Shown here: in pieces, positions 11,109 to 23,600 of the stretch
How the letters are laid out: the number at the start of each line of letters is the position of its first letter
Position numbering within the stretch: the first letter of the stretch is position 1
Assembly (NCBI RefSeq): GCF_000182925.2
Contig: NC_026505.1
Coordinates: forward strand, 3,224,001 to 3,288,000
DNA: 64,000 nt
Source: Neurospora crassa OR74A
Lineage: Eukaryota; Ascomycota; Sordariomycetes; Sordariales; Sordariaceae
Direction of reading: 5' to 3'
Program-made: the position numbers and the translations under genes
The notes under the pieces: generated by a model
Told to the model about the DNA's origin: nothing
What the model saw: the letters and a program-made list of their open reading frames with translations, nothing else
The model's database searches: none

Positions 11109-12970
11109 TCGAACAACGCACGATGCGCTTGATATAGCAGTAACGACTGTCACGGCTCCGGATGCTACGGATTTTGAGCGTTCCTCGTGATGGTGGAGGT
11201 TGATTGAATGGGTACGACGCAAAGCAAGGTGGTGAAGGATGGACGGTGTCAAAGACTGATCGGTGTAATATGGGCAACAAAACGGGCTGGTGTCTCCTTC
11301 CTTTGCCACTATGAGTTCCACTTATTTCCTGGTTACGCTTATATTCTCCTCACGAGCGGACAATTAATCCCGGACTACCTTGCCACGCTTTGGTTATCAT
11401 CCTTTGGGTTCGTTCTTATTTCTCTTCAATGGCCGTTTAGGGGGTAGTTGCAGGCACCTGTCCGAACTCGCAGCAACCTTCCTGATATACCGTGTGAACT
11501 TTTCGAAAGATTTATTTTCCTTGGGACGGGCCTCAAAATTGGCGGATGAAGGGACTCGGACGGCTCTTGAAAATGGGTTTTCATGTGCTTTCCTCTACTT
11601 CGCTACGTGGGATGCCACTTGCCTTGGTCGGACTTGGGTGTGCCTTTTCATGGTGTTTCTGGCGTTTGTTAGAGGATATGTTAGGGTTTCGGTATTACAA
11701 GGACGGTATCTGGCTATCATTTGGGAAGGTTGAACACATTTGGCTCCTCGAAACGAATGAAACAGGCGTGGAAGATTCCGGGTGACAGGTTTAAGGTTAT
11801 GGCCATTCTGTCGGTTATACTCAGCTCTCGGCCTTGAAGGTGTGAGAAATCAGGCTAGGCGGTCGACCCCTTTCAGTACCATGACGCTGGCTTGTATAGG
11901 CCCGACTTGATTCACATGGTGTTGACCGTCAAAGATAGAAGGGGAGGAAGTCAGAAATATCATTCCAACGGAGACATAGAGCTTAGTTGGGGGATGGGTT
12001 GCCCGCTAATGATAACAGGTCGCGTAACAGGGCCACTTGAAGTATTCGAATACAATTACGCTACCTATCTCTAGACCATAACCATTACTGCTAAGTGCGG
12101 CCATGTTGATTCGCGATCCATCAAGTGAAGTCTGCTTCACGGACATGCTGGGTTCCTGATGAAGTGGGAATGTCGGACATAGGACAGCGGTTCCCTCCTT
12201 TTTTTTACTTGGCTGAACGAACGACAACAGGGGCAGCTTGTTTACTTCAACCCGTCTTCTTTCAAATGCGTCATTGCCTGCTTGCCATGTCGCGATAAAA
12301 CGAAACATCTGTGTGACCACAGGTAGACTTGTTCCGAAATTCCTTTGCCAGTTTGCCGACCTCGGGTCAACACCATACAATACCTCTACCACCACCGTAC
12401 CTGAGCTCTGTCCAAACCAGATTACTTACCCTAACCCTAGGAAAGCTCTGGGCGAGTGGGATGACAGAAGCAATGCTAGGGGCTACTTGCAGGAGTTTGT
12501 GGCAGGGGAGAGCACCCGACAGTGGGAGCACCCTCCACAACCTCAAGTGGTGGGATCGGCGGGGTCATGGCTGGAGAGCGACCTACCTGATGGGGATAGG
12601 TACCTCTAGGTAGGTAAGCTGCTGTGGGCTACATACCTACAGTAGTATGTAGAGGTAGGAATATGGGGAGCAGGGGCCGCTGTCCTCCCACTGCGGCGGG
12701 CGGCTGCGGCTGCGGCCTGGGGTGCCTTACCTCGTCACCACCATCCCAAATTCAACGGCTCTGCTTGACCAAGCTTCCAACCTCCCACTGCCACCATCAC
12801 CAAACAAACCGTCCTCGAATCCCTCAACACCCACATTGCAGCTTGATACGCCTGCCCTGCCATCACCCGAGCGACCCGCGCATAAACATATACCTACAGT
12901 CATTCTTACCTCGGATTCTCCTCGACCTTCTCTGAAACCTACCTCCGCGCCAATCGCCCTTTCGCCCAAG
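11109..12970. other. intergenic region SET1-VMA1
   Basis: About 1.9 kb without a supported gene. At 12594-12660 there is a cluster of AGGTAGGT/ACCTACC-type motifs partly arranged as inverted repeats. The last 250 bases are C/T-rich and probably form the VMA1 promoter and leader. Confidence 0.4.
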
Positions 12971-15267
12971 ATGGCTCCCGTAAGCCTTGCCCCATCATTC
13001 CCCGCTTCTCGACAACGCGTTGCTTCATGTTGCAAACCACCACCACACCATCGCATATCTCCTATCTGACCTCGTTTACGACTTTGCCTGCTGACATGGC
13101 CTCTGAATAGCAACAAAATGGCGCCGAGGTGGATGGCATCCATACCGGTAAGTGTGCAGTCTGCGATTTCGTGCAACTTCTAGACTAAACACAAGGTTCA
13201 TGTTATGCTAATAGCTCGCAGGCAAGATCTACTCGGTCTCCGGGTGCGTTCCCCATCACAACCCACCCCCGTGTCTCTCGACCAGCTCGCTAACCCATAG
13301 GCCCAAAGCCCCGTCGTTGTCGCCGAGGATATGATTGGTGTTGCTATGTATGAGTTGGTATGGTTCTACAATTGTCCTTGGCCACTAGTGGGGTGCCTGA
13401 GCTGAGACTGGAATTAGGTTAAAGTCGGTCACGATCAACTAGTTGGTGAAGTCATTCGTATCAATGGCGACCAAGCAACCATTCAAGTATACGAAGAGAC
13501 GGGTAAGGCTGACAATCTCAAGTCACTCCATCCTTGCACTAGATGGCTAACCAATCCCTCGATAGCTGGTGTCATGGTTGGCGATCCCGTACTACGGACA
13601 GGCAAGCCTCTCTCTGTCGAACTTGGCCCTGGTCTCCTGAACAACATCTACGATGGTATCCAGCGCCCCCTCGAGAAGATTGCCGAGGCTTCCAACAGCA
13701 TTTACATTCCCCGCGGTATTGCCACCCCTGCGCTGGACCGCAAGAAGAAATGGGAGTTCACACCGACCATGAAGGTTGGCGATCACATCGCGGGTGGTGA
13801 CGTCTGGGGTACTGTTTACGAGAACTCGTTTATCTCTGTCCACAAGATTCTCCTCCCTCCCCGGGCCCGTGGTACCATCACTAGGATCGCCGAGAAGGGC
13901 GAGTACACCGTTGAGGAGAAGATCCTCGAGGTCGAGTTCGATGGCAAGAAGACCGAATATCCCATGATGCAGACCTGGCCTGTCCGTGTACCGCGCCCTG
14001 CGGCCGAGAAGCATTCTGCCAACCAGCCTTTCCTTGTCGGCCAGCGTGTGCTCGACGCTCTCTTCCCCTCGGTTCAGGGCGGTACTGTTGCTATTCCCGG
14101 TGCTTTCGGCTGCGGCAAGACTGTCATTTCTCAGTCCGTCTCCAAGTTCTCCAACAGTGACGTTATCGTATACGTCGGTTGTGGTGAGCGCGGTAACGAG
14201 ATGGCTGAAGTCTTGAAGGATTTCCCCGAGCTGTCTATCGAGGTCGACGGCCGCAAGGAGCCCATCATGAAGCGCACGACCCTCATCGCCAACACCTCTA
14301 ACATGCCCGTCGCCGCTCGTGAGGCCTCCATCTACACGGGTATCACAGTTGCCGAGTACTTCAGAGATCAGGGCATGAACGTTGCCATGATGGCTGACTC
14401 TTCGTCTCGTTGGGCTGAGGCGCTCAGAGAAATTTCGGGTCGTCTAGGAGAAATGCCGGCTGATCAGGGTTTCCCCGCTTACCTTGGTGCCAAGCTCGCC
14501 TCCTTCTACGAACGCGCCGGCAAGGTCCAAGCTCTTGGTAGCCCGCCGCGCGAGGGTAGTGTTAGCATCGTTGGTGCTGTCTCTCCCCCCGGTGGTGATT
14601 TCTCTGATCCCGTCACTTCTGCCACCCTCGGTATCGTGCAGGTCTTCTGGGGTCTCGACAAGAAGCTTGCACAGCGCAAGCACTTCCCGTCCATCAACAC
14701 CTCCGTCAGTTACAGCAAGTACCTCACCATTCTCGACAAGTGGTATGAGAGGGAGTACCCCGACTTCCCCCGCCTCCGCGACCGCATCCGCCAGCTCCTT
14801 TCCGACAGCGAAGAGCTCGACCAGGTCGTCCAGCTGGTTGGCAAGTCGGCGCTCTCGGATCCCGACAAGATCACGCTCGACATGGCGACGCTCATCAAGG
14901 AGGACTTCCTCCAGCAAAACGGCTACTCAGACTACGACCAGTTCTGTCCTATTTGGAAGACGGAGTGGATGATGAAGCTCATGATGGGATTCCACGACGA
15001 GGCACAAAAGGCAATTGCTCAGGGCCAGAACTGGAACAAGGTGCGCGAGGCCACCCAGGATCTGCAAGCCCAGTTGAAGAGTCTCAAGTTCGAGGTGCCT
15101 AGTGAAGGACAAGAGAAGATTTGCAAGAAGGTATGTATATCTCTTTTCTGAGCCCTTGTTTCTCGACGTTTGTCAAATGGTATAAGGCTAACCATTTATG
15201 TGTGCTATAGTACGAGGCGATACAGCAGCAGATGCTGGACAAGTTCGCGTCTGTCATTGATGAGTGA
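12971..15267 (+). CDS. VMA1: V-type H+-ATPase catalytic subunit A
   Basis: Seven exons: 12971..12979, 13111..13147, 13222..13243, 13309..13357, 13418..13502, 13566..15130 and 15211..15267. They total 1824 nt and give 607 aa, the length of the Neurospora protein. The first coding exon is nine bases (MAP), joining to [13 protein letters not shown]. The Walker A loop [12 protein letters not shown] and the Walker B region are intact. The yeast intein position after the P-loop is uninterrupted, so there is no VMA1 intein. Subunit A hydrolyses ATP in the V1 sector to acidify vacuoles and endosomes. Six introns crowd the first 600 bases, and the large exon carries most of the nucleotide-binding domain. 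Exon 4 must start at 13309 (after AAAG) to keep SGPVVVAED in frame, although a better-looking CATAG acceptor ends eight bases upstream. Confidence 0.97.
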
Positions 15268-17007
15268 ACGAGCGCCGGGATATACAGTAGTCGAGTTAGC
15301 ATAGATGGAAGCAAGAAGCAAGCATGATGCATGGGCTGTCTGTCCGGGGGATTATTGAAACGGGAGGAGGGTGTACATGAAATGGGTTTATGAGGGTGAT
15401 GATGATGAAAGACTGTTTTAGTTGAATTTTGTTTTGTTCACTATTAGTTCGTCGTCGTTGTTGAAGTAGTGTTGTGAACGTTGCTCACTTGTCGTGGGAC
15501 CCTAGTTTTCGAGCACCATGCTATTAATGCCTCTTGAATGCGCTTTCGACCTGCACAGCTCTAGCAACCGTGCTTGAATCACTTGATCATATGTATATAC
15601 CCTTGCTTGCCTCTTCTGGCTTGATTCATGGCTTGATTCAACCTTGTATATAGATAGCCCTCTCTAATCACGGTAGTTAAAGGGCTCGAGCAGTCTCTGG
15701 GTTGAGTTAAGTGAGTGATGTTGCACTCGTCAACGTCGTCATTGATCTTATTCAATGTGCTAGTCATGTCCATCGTTGCAGTATCTAGGTAGCGGTGGTG
15801 ATACAAGAAATTCGGGCTCGCAGAGACCGAGATAAGATAGATAGCAACATGGAGATTCACATTCCATCCATCCTCCTACACCCAGATATTCCCAACACAC
15901 CAGATCTAATATCATGGTTGCCATCCAATCTGGCGAGCTTTGGTCGAATCCCAACCCAATTACTGGGTTGATACTAAGTCTGTCGCCCGACGCGATTTCC
16001 TCCTCACCGGCTCCAAGGTTCTGGTGTGTACCCATTCCCCCTTCCTCCTAGCTGTTTCTTTCTTCCTTGGGAGAAACTGCCGGGTTCCGCCCGGCTATGA
16101 CTGTCGTCGATTTGGTTGGAACGTGAATCGCGAGCATGAGCATGGATTTGTATCCTTCGGGATGTTTTGTTGGTGGCAGTGGTGGTGGTTCACGATCCTG
16201 ACTTCAATCAGTCCAACGAGTCTTGTCCCAGCTCCGGTTCCGTAAATCCCGTTGATAGATTGAAAGGCGAGAGCGTGCCCAAGGTTCGATTGGTAGTTGT
16301 GTAGTCGTAAGTATACTGGATGATATTTACACGGCTTCATACTCGTTTTCATATCAACAATTGGAAGATTCTCGTGTCGTCGTCGTGATGGTCGTGGTCT
16401 TGGGTAAGCGTTTTGATCAGTCGCAGTGGCCTGATTACCTGCCCTTACGTCCCTTATTTTTTTGACATCGAGGTGTCAATGGCATAGGCGGCCCGGGAGC
16501 TGAGGCTGCTTGTGCATTCATGGCAGCGGCGACCTCTGCTCCCACTCCTTTGTGCAGTAATCGGCTGTTTTGTTCAAGTTGTCCGGCCTGAGTTTGGTGG
16601 GGATTGATGGGAAGGGATCCTCAAGCATGGTATTGGTCGACGTAGTCACTAGTGCAGGAGAGTGGCCGGAGGCGGCCGCAACGAGTTGCTTGCCCGAACT
16701 GGAGGACTTCTGTTTCTTCTTCTTTTTGTGAGAAGCAAAAGGATTAGCCGGTCGTAGGGGATGGAGGAATTGTGTGTAATGGGACACACCTTTGAATTTT
16801 TCAAATATATTGGATGGGTGGCAGAAGAAGGTATGATATGCCGTTCATGAATCATAATCCACTACTCATAGAAGAAGTGATATGTATTGGCTCGTATTTC
16901 TGGTGGATTTGATGGCCCTGTTAAAACAAACTGGGACATGTATACATACGGCTGGATATGGTACCCATGTAGGATGGGAGAGAGTAAGAGAAAATAATGG
17001 ATTGCCC
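15268..17007. other. convergent intergenic region VMA1/DUF4048
   Basis: About 1.7 kb. It contains unassigned open stretches: a plus-strand ATG at 15914 followed by about 37 codons up to a GTGTGT donor-like site near 16023, and a Lys-rich minus-strand frame from about 16787 to 16518 (KKKKKQKSSSSGKQ). I could not join either to a recognisable gene, so small spliced genes cannot be excluded. Confidence 0.35.
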
Positions 17008-18390
17008 TTACACAGATTTGTCGTTCTCAGTTCGCTTTTCGGAGGTTGTTGATGGAATGATGTCGCCGTTAACCGTGGTTCCACTCCATCTTGTAGATGT
17101 TGCAGTACCTGTAGGTTCCCAATTTGACCAATCATTGTCGTCCACCGAGTCCATCGCCAGGGGAGTCCAAGAAAATCGCTTGGGTGACCTGGATGCATCT
17201 GTTTTGGATCGCATCAGTGCTGGGGCTGGTCGCGACGGAGATTTCAGCGACTCATCGGCCGTCGAATCCTGACTTTTCTTCGGAGGGCTGGTGGACCGTG
17301 ATGTGGGCACGGCGGGTGCCCAGTCGGATGCTATAGAAGATCGGTTCCTCGGGGTGTTCAGACCGGATGCCCTGAATCCATCTTGCCCTCCCGTGTGGCT
17401 AGAGGAAGCCGTGCCGCTCTTCAGCATGGGCGTCATACTCAACTTGCCGTCCGCGCCTCTCATGTACATGCCCTGTCCGGTGACGGGTTCGTCTCCTACG
17501 GTAGCTTGCCTCAGATCTTCCATGAAAGTCCACAATCCCATCCTGAGGTCCTGGGCAATTCCTTTAACCCCAACAGTTTGTGATGTGGATTGGGGGGCCC
17601 AAGATTGATGTTTTGGCCGATATGTCGGGCTGAAAGCAACATTGCGACTATTTTCTGATCCATCACCGCGTCCAGGAAAGTCACTACTTGGTTTTGTAGG
17701 TGAGAGCAATGATAGCGTGCGTGCATGTCCTCCTTGAAATATACGACGGCGCCCATTCTCGGGAAGTGGCTGATTTTGGTTCTGTAGGCTTTGTAGCAAT
17801 GCTTTCCTTCTGTCGAGTTCCACGGCCCTTTTTGTTGCCTCCTCATCTTGGAAAGTCGGGACCAAACCGACGGGACGCAACGGCCTTTCACCTCGTTTCT
17901 TGTAAGCTTCATAGGTCGCCCACTGCTTTTTCAGCTGGGCCAAATCCGACTCGGCACGAGTAAGTTCTTCGCGGAGCTCAAGAACACGGCGCTCTTGTGC
18001 TGCAATGGCGGTGATAAAGTCATTGATATCGGCGGGCGACGTTAATGCTGGGGTATCTAAAGGGGTTGATGGAAAAGAGGCGGTGGTCGTCGAGGTCGGT
18101 ATGGGTCGCGAGGGATTAGGGTTCGGCGGCGCGATCGGAAGTGTCAGGGAAAGACGATGTGTGGTTCGGGACGCTGTGGAAGCTGATCGTGTAGAGCGGT
18201 TCTCAGTCAGGTCGTCGGCATGGGCGAGAGCTGTGGCAATGGCTTCCTCCGGTATGTGTCGAGCCTCGGTTTCATCTGTACTTATCCCACGGCGAGCGCG
18301 AGATCGTAGAGAAGAAGTTCGGCGGGGAAGAGAGGCGGACTGCATTGTGATCTGACCAAAGCTGCTCTGAGGTGATATTATGTGTGCCAT
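17008..18390 (-). CDS. DUF4048-type fungal coiled-coil protein
   Basis: A single exon encodes 460 aa from the ATG at 18390. The protein is mostly disordered and Ser/Arg/Pro-rich. One clear helix at about residues 120-160 (AAQERRVLELREELTRAESD, then LAQLKKQWATYEAY) is followed by a short conserved block near WTFMEDLRQATVGDEPV. This pattern fits the fungal DUF4048 family, whose function is unknown to me. The reading frame stays open upstream to an ATG at 18798 (596 aa in total). The added 136 residues are low-complexity and look like translated leader, so 18390 (G at -3, G at +4) is preferred. An ATG at 18345 (MQSASLPRRTSS, A at -3) is also possible. It converges with VMA1. Confidence 0.7.
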   Translation of the reverse strand: MAHIISPQSSFGQITMQSASLPRRTSSLRSRARRGISTDETEARHIPEEAIATALAHADDLTENRSTRSASTASRTTHRLSLTLPIAPPNPNPSRPIPTSTTTASFPSTPLDTPALTSPADINDFITAIAAQERRVLELREELTRAESDLAQLKKQWATYEAYKKRGERPLRPVGLVPTFQDEEATKRAVELDRRKALLQSLQNQNQPLPENGRRRIFQGGHARTLSLLSPTKPSSDFPGRGDGSENSRNVAFSPTYRPKHQSWAPQSTSQTVGVKGIAQDLRMGLWTFMEDLRQATVGDEPVTGQGMYMRGADGKLSMTPMLKSGTASSSHTGGQDGFRASGLNTPRNRSSIASDWAPAVPTSRSTSPPKKSQDSTADESLKSPSRPAPALMRSKTDASRSPKRFSWTPLAMDSVDDNDWSNWEPTGTATSTRWSGTTVNGDIIPSTTSEKRTENDKSV

Positions 18391-20516
18391 GACGAGGGAA
18401 TTCTCGTCCCGTCGAAGTTTGCTAAGAATTGGTCCTGAATATCTGGCTTTCTGATGAATAGTAGCAGTGATGATAAACGAATGTGCTGTTGCTGTTGCTG
18501 TTGTTGTGTTGATGTTTGGTGGATGATAGGGAGTGATGGTGGGGGCGCAGGGGCGGCGAGTGCGAGTGGTTCGATGTCGATGTCGATCGCAAAGCTGCCG
18601 GAAGGCCTGTCGGAGGGCTGTGTTTGTAATTGTTGCGGTGGGAAAGCGAGTCGTTCTTCTGGCGACGACGGTAGCCGTGTGGATGTTCAATGGATGGCTA
18701 TCACGAAGTAAAAGAGCGTTGGCGCAGGCCGAGATGAAGCCGGTGATGAGAACTGGTAGGGCGGACCGGAGCGCGGCGGTGGAGGAGAACGAGGGCATTT
18801 ACACTCGGAAAAAGAGAGGACCAGAAAGCCCCGAGAGAGAGGAAAGCTTCAACAACTGCGTGCCAGGACAGGGGACCTCATCTCGGTCCTGTCATGGAAC
18901 CGTGCTGTTTAATTGGCGAGGATGGGTGCTTTCCCCCTGGTTGTAGGGCATGGGGTGCCCCGGATCTCAGCTGGAATCCGGTGATGCTATTCGCCCTAGA
19001 GTCGCTGACCCAGTCGCCAAACGGCGTCTCCGCAAAGCCCCGCGGGTGGTGATGGCGACGGCGTGGTGCCTGGAGCTTCTAGACTCTGGAGCCTGCGCCG
19101 GCGTTGTATATTTCGACAACCTCAAATATGTAACGATCGCTCAGTGAAAAGGCGCCTAGTCATTGGTCGCACCGTGTTTAGATGACTCCCCAAAACGGCG
19201 AGTCCCGTCTAGAAAAACAACAAAAGGTGGAGGCCCGGTCTGTTTACGTGATCCAATGTTTCCGCGTTGAATTGCAGGACAATGCAGGAACTGGAGAAGC
19301 GTCCACTGTCTGCAAGGATCCAGGCGAAGACCGTTATTGAAGAGCTGGGTTGACGGGAAGATGGGAAAGAAGCATGTTATCAACGGAAAGATGTTGAGAG
19401 ATGTAAGAGTTCAGGGATAGAGAGGTTGTGCTCTCATGATCCCCAATGCTTCTCCTTTATGCGTCGTCAATGGGAAAGAACTACGTGCAGTGCTTTGGGT
19501 GGTGAACATGGTCAAGTTCTCCCGAGCCGTGAATTCATGCATGTTTGTGTTTTCGTCCACTGCAGTCTTCTCGTGTTATATGCTACTGCAGGTGTGACGG
19601 GAAGCAACAGCTGCCAGTTGGCAGGCAACTTGGGTATGTAATTGGGTTAGGTGGGTACCTCTATAAAGCTTTGGCGGCCGGTTGCTAATCTACTCCGACC
19701 AGGCACTTGCACTTGGGTTGGCGTCACGAAGCTCTTTCTCCGTTTTCATGTTCATCCCGTTGTCAGTTCTCCAGTCCACCAACAACAATATGAGCGCCCC
19801 AAAGTTAATACCACCCGGCCTCCGGCATGTGGACCCAGCTGTGGCACACATCGATACATCTCCAGACCCTGATCATGATCTCGAATATTGAAAGCAGAGA
19901 AGAAGATACTACATGAAACGAGACTTGGTAGTTCAGCATATGCCAGGCACTCCCACGCTGGTCAAAGCGTACGCAATTAAATAGGACGAACTATTCCAAC
20001 GTTTCAAGTTCGTCCTTTGACTACGCCACTGCGGATGCCTTCCATGGACACCAACAAATCGAAATGTGCGGTCGATGGGCACGCTCGAGCTGGCAAGCTC
20101 ACGATGCCCTCCACTCGACACATCAATCCAAAGCCACAGTATTCCGGCCCGTACCCTGCCACATATTGTGAATACGGATCTGTGCCCCAGTAGGTAGGCT
20201 GAGTCTGCCAGCTTTCAGTACAACCAAAAAGGTTCAAAAGCAGCGGCCTGGGAATACTTTGGATCCTCGTCAAGGATTCGCTGGAACTTCCAGCTGTTGA
20301 TTTCTACCGCGCTTCAGTTATATGTTTTACTTCTCTGCGTTTCGTCACTGGGTCTTGCGCCGGCTATCTTGTTGTTGATACTCTCCGCTGCATACAAAAT
20401 TACTCTATCGTGTCAGCCTGCCCGTATGTAGGAGTTGACTCAGACGGGCCCGTGGAACCACAAGCACAGCTTCGATTATAAGCTTTTGCTATGATCCACT
20501 TAGTCCATAATCAACA
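18391..20516. other. intergenic region upstream of DUF4048 gene
   Basis: The stretch next to the gene (to about 18800) is an in-frame low-complexity leader with a CTG/TTG microsatellite around 18485-18515. Beyond it I see nothing supported until the tRNA at 20517. Confidence 0.4.
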
Positions 20517-20612
20517 GCCCGATTAGCTCAGCTGGTTAGAGCGTCGTACTAATATCAGTACTCTGATATCAAGTCAATGCGAAGGTCAACAGTTCAATCC
20601 TGTTATTGGGCA
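20517..20612 (+). tRNA. tRNA-Ile(AAT) with intron
   Basis: The cloverleaf folds by eye. The acceptor stem GCCCGAT pairs with ATTGGGC, followed by discriminator A. The D arm is GCTCAGCTGGTTAGAGC. The anticodon stem TCGTA pairs with TGCGA around the loop CTAATA-A, giving anticodon AAT. A 22-base intron sits at the usual position after base 37. The T arm is AACAG-TTCAATC-CTGTT, an A/T-richer version of the usual eukaryotic Ile T arm, with A57 in place of G57 but all pairs kept. A T5 run follows at 20617. Probably functional, but the T arm is divergent. Confidence 0.85.
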
Positions 20613-23600
20613 TATCTTTTTCCAGTTTCTCTGTCTTGTACTATCCATCACTTTTGATAGTGAAGCTCTCGTATTTGTACCCTTTTTTTTCCTTTCTTCT
20701 GCAATCTTTTCATTTTAACCCTGCTTCCCCCTGCGATTGCCCGTGCTTACAAACTTCAAATTGGAAGACCATACATAAGATTGGCAAATATGGAGTGTCC
20801 GCTCCCATCGCGCGGCACAAGGACGTCGACCTATTAACCTGAACCATACGGTCATACCATGCTAATCATGTCATATTTTCGTAAGTTCAGCTGGGCCTGA
20901 GATCTTCACTTGAGGGAGCATAATCACTAGACATAGCGATCAAAGATCTAGCTCGTGGTGTAACGCTGGAAGGAAAGTCGGTCTGCTTCGACTATTGTGA
21001 GGCCTGCCACCTAACAGCGGCACTACTTAAAAACAATCAGAGGGACAGGACTCGGTCAAACCAAGCTGACTAGCTGAACTACACTGCCAGATTCTGCCAT
21101 AAAGCGTAAACGGCCATATCAGCACTATAGAGATACAAATTCCTGCATAGTGCCACCTAGGTAAAAGCAACCCCTCTCGATCCTTTACTTGGTCCAGAAA
21201 GAGCATTGGTGGGTAGCATAAGTGGTGAGTGAGGCTGGCGCTGTCGGCTGGTCTACATGAGAAACCGAGAATCTGAGACCCTTTTAGACAATACCGGCGG
21301 AGTGGAGGTCGACGTTGTCAATGGAGGCTTGAATTGCGGCAACAATTCAGCCATTCCCTTCCGTGTTACAGCCCTGCCCTCCAGCTGGTCTCCTGGATCT
21401 CACCTGCGCAGCGAGACATAAGGACCGCGCAGCAGCTCATCGGAGGGAAACACAAGTGCCTCACAGACGTTTGGGACTTCGCCTGAAGCGTCATTGCCTT
21501 ATCATGGTTGGCCTGCTTCTTGAACGGTTAAGCATGATTTAAATGCTCTCAATCCCCGGACTGCTCAACAAAAAAAAAGGTTGTCTGTCTTAATCCCGAA
21601 ACTCGCTCTTTTTCATGCCCGCTTTCTGACCGCTTTGGTGCCTACGGCATCCAGTTTCTCGCAAGGCATCGGTCAAAATGAACCATACGAGTCAAGAAGT
21701 ACTGACCACTGGTATTGGAAGTTCCAATCGAGGAGATGGACCATACCCCACTGTGATCAGAAAATGCGAGTGTGTCTAATATCGGCTTTAGAGACGTTTT
21801 CTCAAATTTTAGGTATCTACCTCACCAACAGAGCATCGGTATCTGTTCAGCGACATTCTGATTGGAAGAAGGGGATGAATGGAGCAGATATTACGAGAAG
21901 GAGCAAGGGATGAGAAATCAGGCCTTGTGCCTCTGCTCTTGAGTACCATGCATCAGAACTCAGTGGCTATGAAAGCAAAGCTTCGGTCGGATACATTGTC
22001 ATGGCACTCTGCAATTGCATTCCCATGAGTGATAGCCTACCTATCTAAAAAGCCCTTCTCCGGAGACAAGAAACTGGATCGACCGAACTACTTCTGTCCA
22101 CACGGGAGGTGATATGTCTCCAGTGCAATGGTGCAAGTAAGCATACACGACAGGACTCTATCAAAAACATTGCCAATAACCAGAGGATCTGAAGCGGGGT
22201 CAAGGCTGCCAAAACCGTTACTCCCTGTGATGGTATGTCTCCAGATTACGGTTGCTGCTTATGTTGACCTGCAAAGTCAATGGTCTGAAGGATTCCATAG
22301 GATTAGAACAAAGTCTTCGGTACCAACGCCGAGCCTTTCGGGTATGAGAGTGACCTCAACGAGGGGTTTCCATTGACTGTCTCTAGCGATTTTAATCAGG
22401 GGGGTCATATACCTAGTCATGCTACGGTTTGATTTCTCTGAAGTACTTCTCTTCCGTCGCGAGCAGATAGTCAATCTTATTGGCTGGTGAACAAGATACG
22501 GTAGGAGGGTCGCACCACCAGATCCTTCGATGTCACAGTACTCGGTTTAGATTATACTGGACCAATGGTTATAGGGTCCCCCACGTAAGGACCGAAGCAT
22601 GTCATCACAGGCAACGAGGCTCGGATTTGGTCTCCATGGGGGATCAGTCCGTGAGGTACACACACTTCGCAAAAGCGCCACGCAAAGGTTTCGACATTGG
22701 CATTTCCCACAATGGATACATTTACTCATCCGCTATCTCGCGGCACGGATCGATCCCGCGTTCATATGAGCCGAAACCAAGAGCCGCCAGCGTTAAATGT
22801 GCAGAATGGCATTTTGGATTTGGCATCTACCTCCTCGCAATGCTCGCATTGCTGTTGCAGGCCTACTATGGCTCAGAAGCTCAATGAGAGGACATCATGT
22901 ACCAAGCCATATCAGTCACCGTAGGATCCGGTTAGTAAACAAAACGACCCTTGCCAACAGCTGTGAGATCGTCAGTACCTTACATCCCCCCAATTGCAAA
23001 GCTGACATCTTTCGACAACGGTTCGCACTGACAAAGGGTCTCCGCAGATCCGACCTCGCCAACATAGAGGTACCGTAACGGTCTTGGGCCCCTTATCACG
23101 GGGCAGAGACTTGAGCACAAGACCCTTATTCTGTATTGGTCTAAATAATATGGTAGTAAGCTTAACTAGTATCTCAACATTACAGATCTGATATACCCGC
23201 AACAGGTATATCTTTAACCATAGCCTTATGCAGGACGCCACCGCTTCCTCTTTGAGAGGTTAGGAGGGCCCAAGTCCCGTCCCACACCTCCTAGGTATTT
23301 GCCTCTTAATTGTAAAAAGAAGCGGGTGCCATCTTGTCGGAGATAAGGAAACGATTCTTGCCTTTTTACATTCTTTTGGGTGTGCTCAATCATTCAACTG
23401 GATTGTGTCACGAAGAGCAAGGCACCGTTCGTGGGATTTGGGCTTTTGCCATCTGCTGGTCTGTTGCTTCCCTTCCTTGTATAGCCAAGTGTTGTTGCTT
23501 TTGGAGTTACAATCCAAGTGGATTACACTTCTTCTCTTATTCACGCCTTTGAGCTCCTAGAAGCCAACTACCCCGTTAGAGTTCAATGATCTTCGCCAGT

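Noticed and set aside
14101-14200. Possible intein in VMA1 at the yeast site
   Set aside because: The P-loop region ([17 protein letters not shown]) runs on without any insert and the total length is the standard 607 aa.
16518-16787. Lys-rich minus-strand frame downstream of the DUF4048 gene
   Set aside because: The KKKKK stretch is suggestive, but no convincing start, splice partner or homologue could be found; left as an intergenic note.
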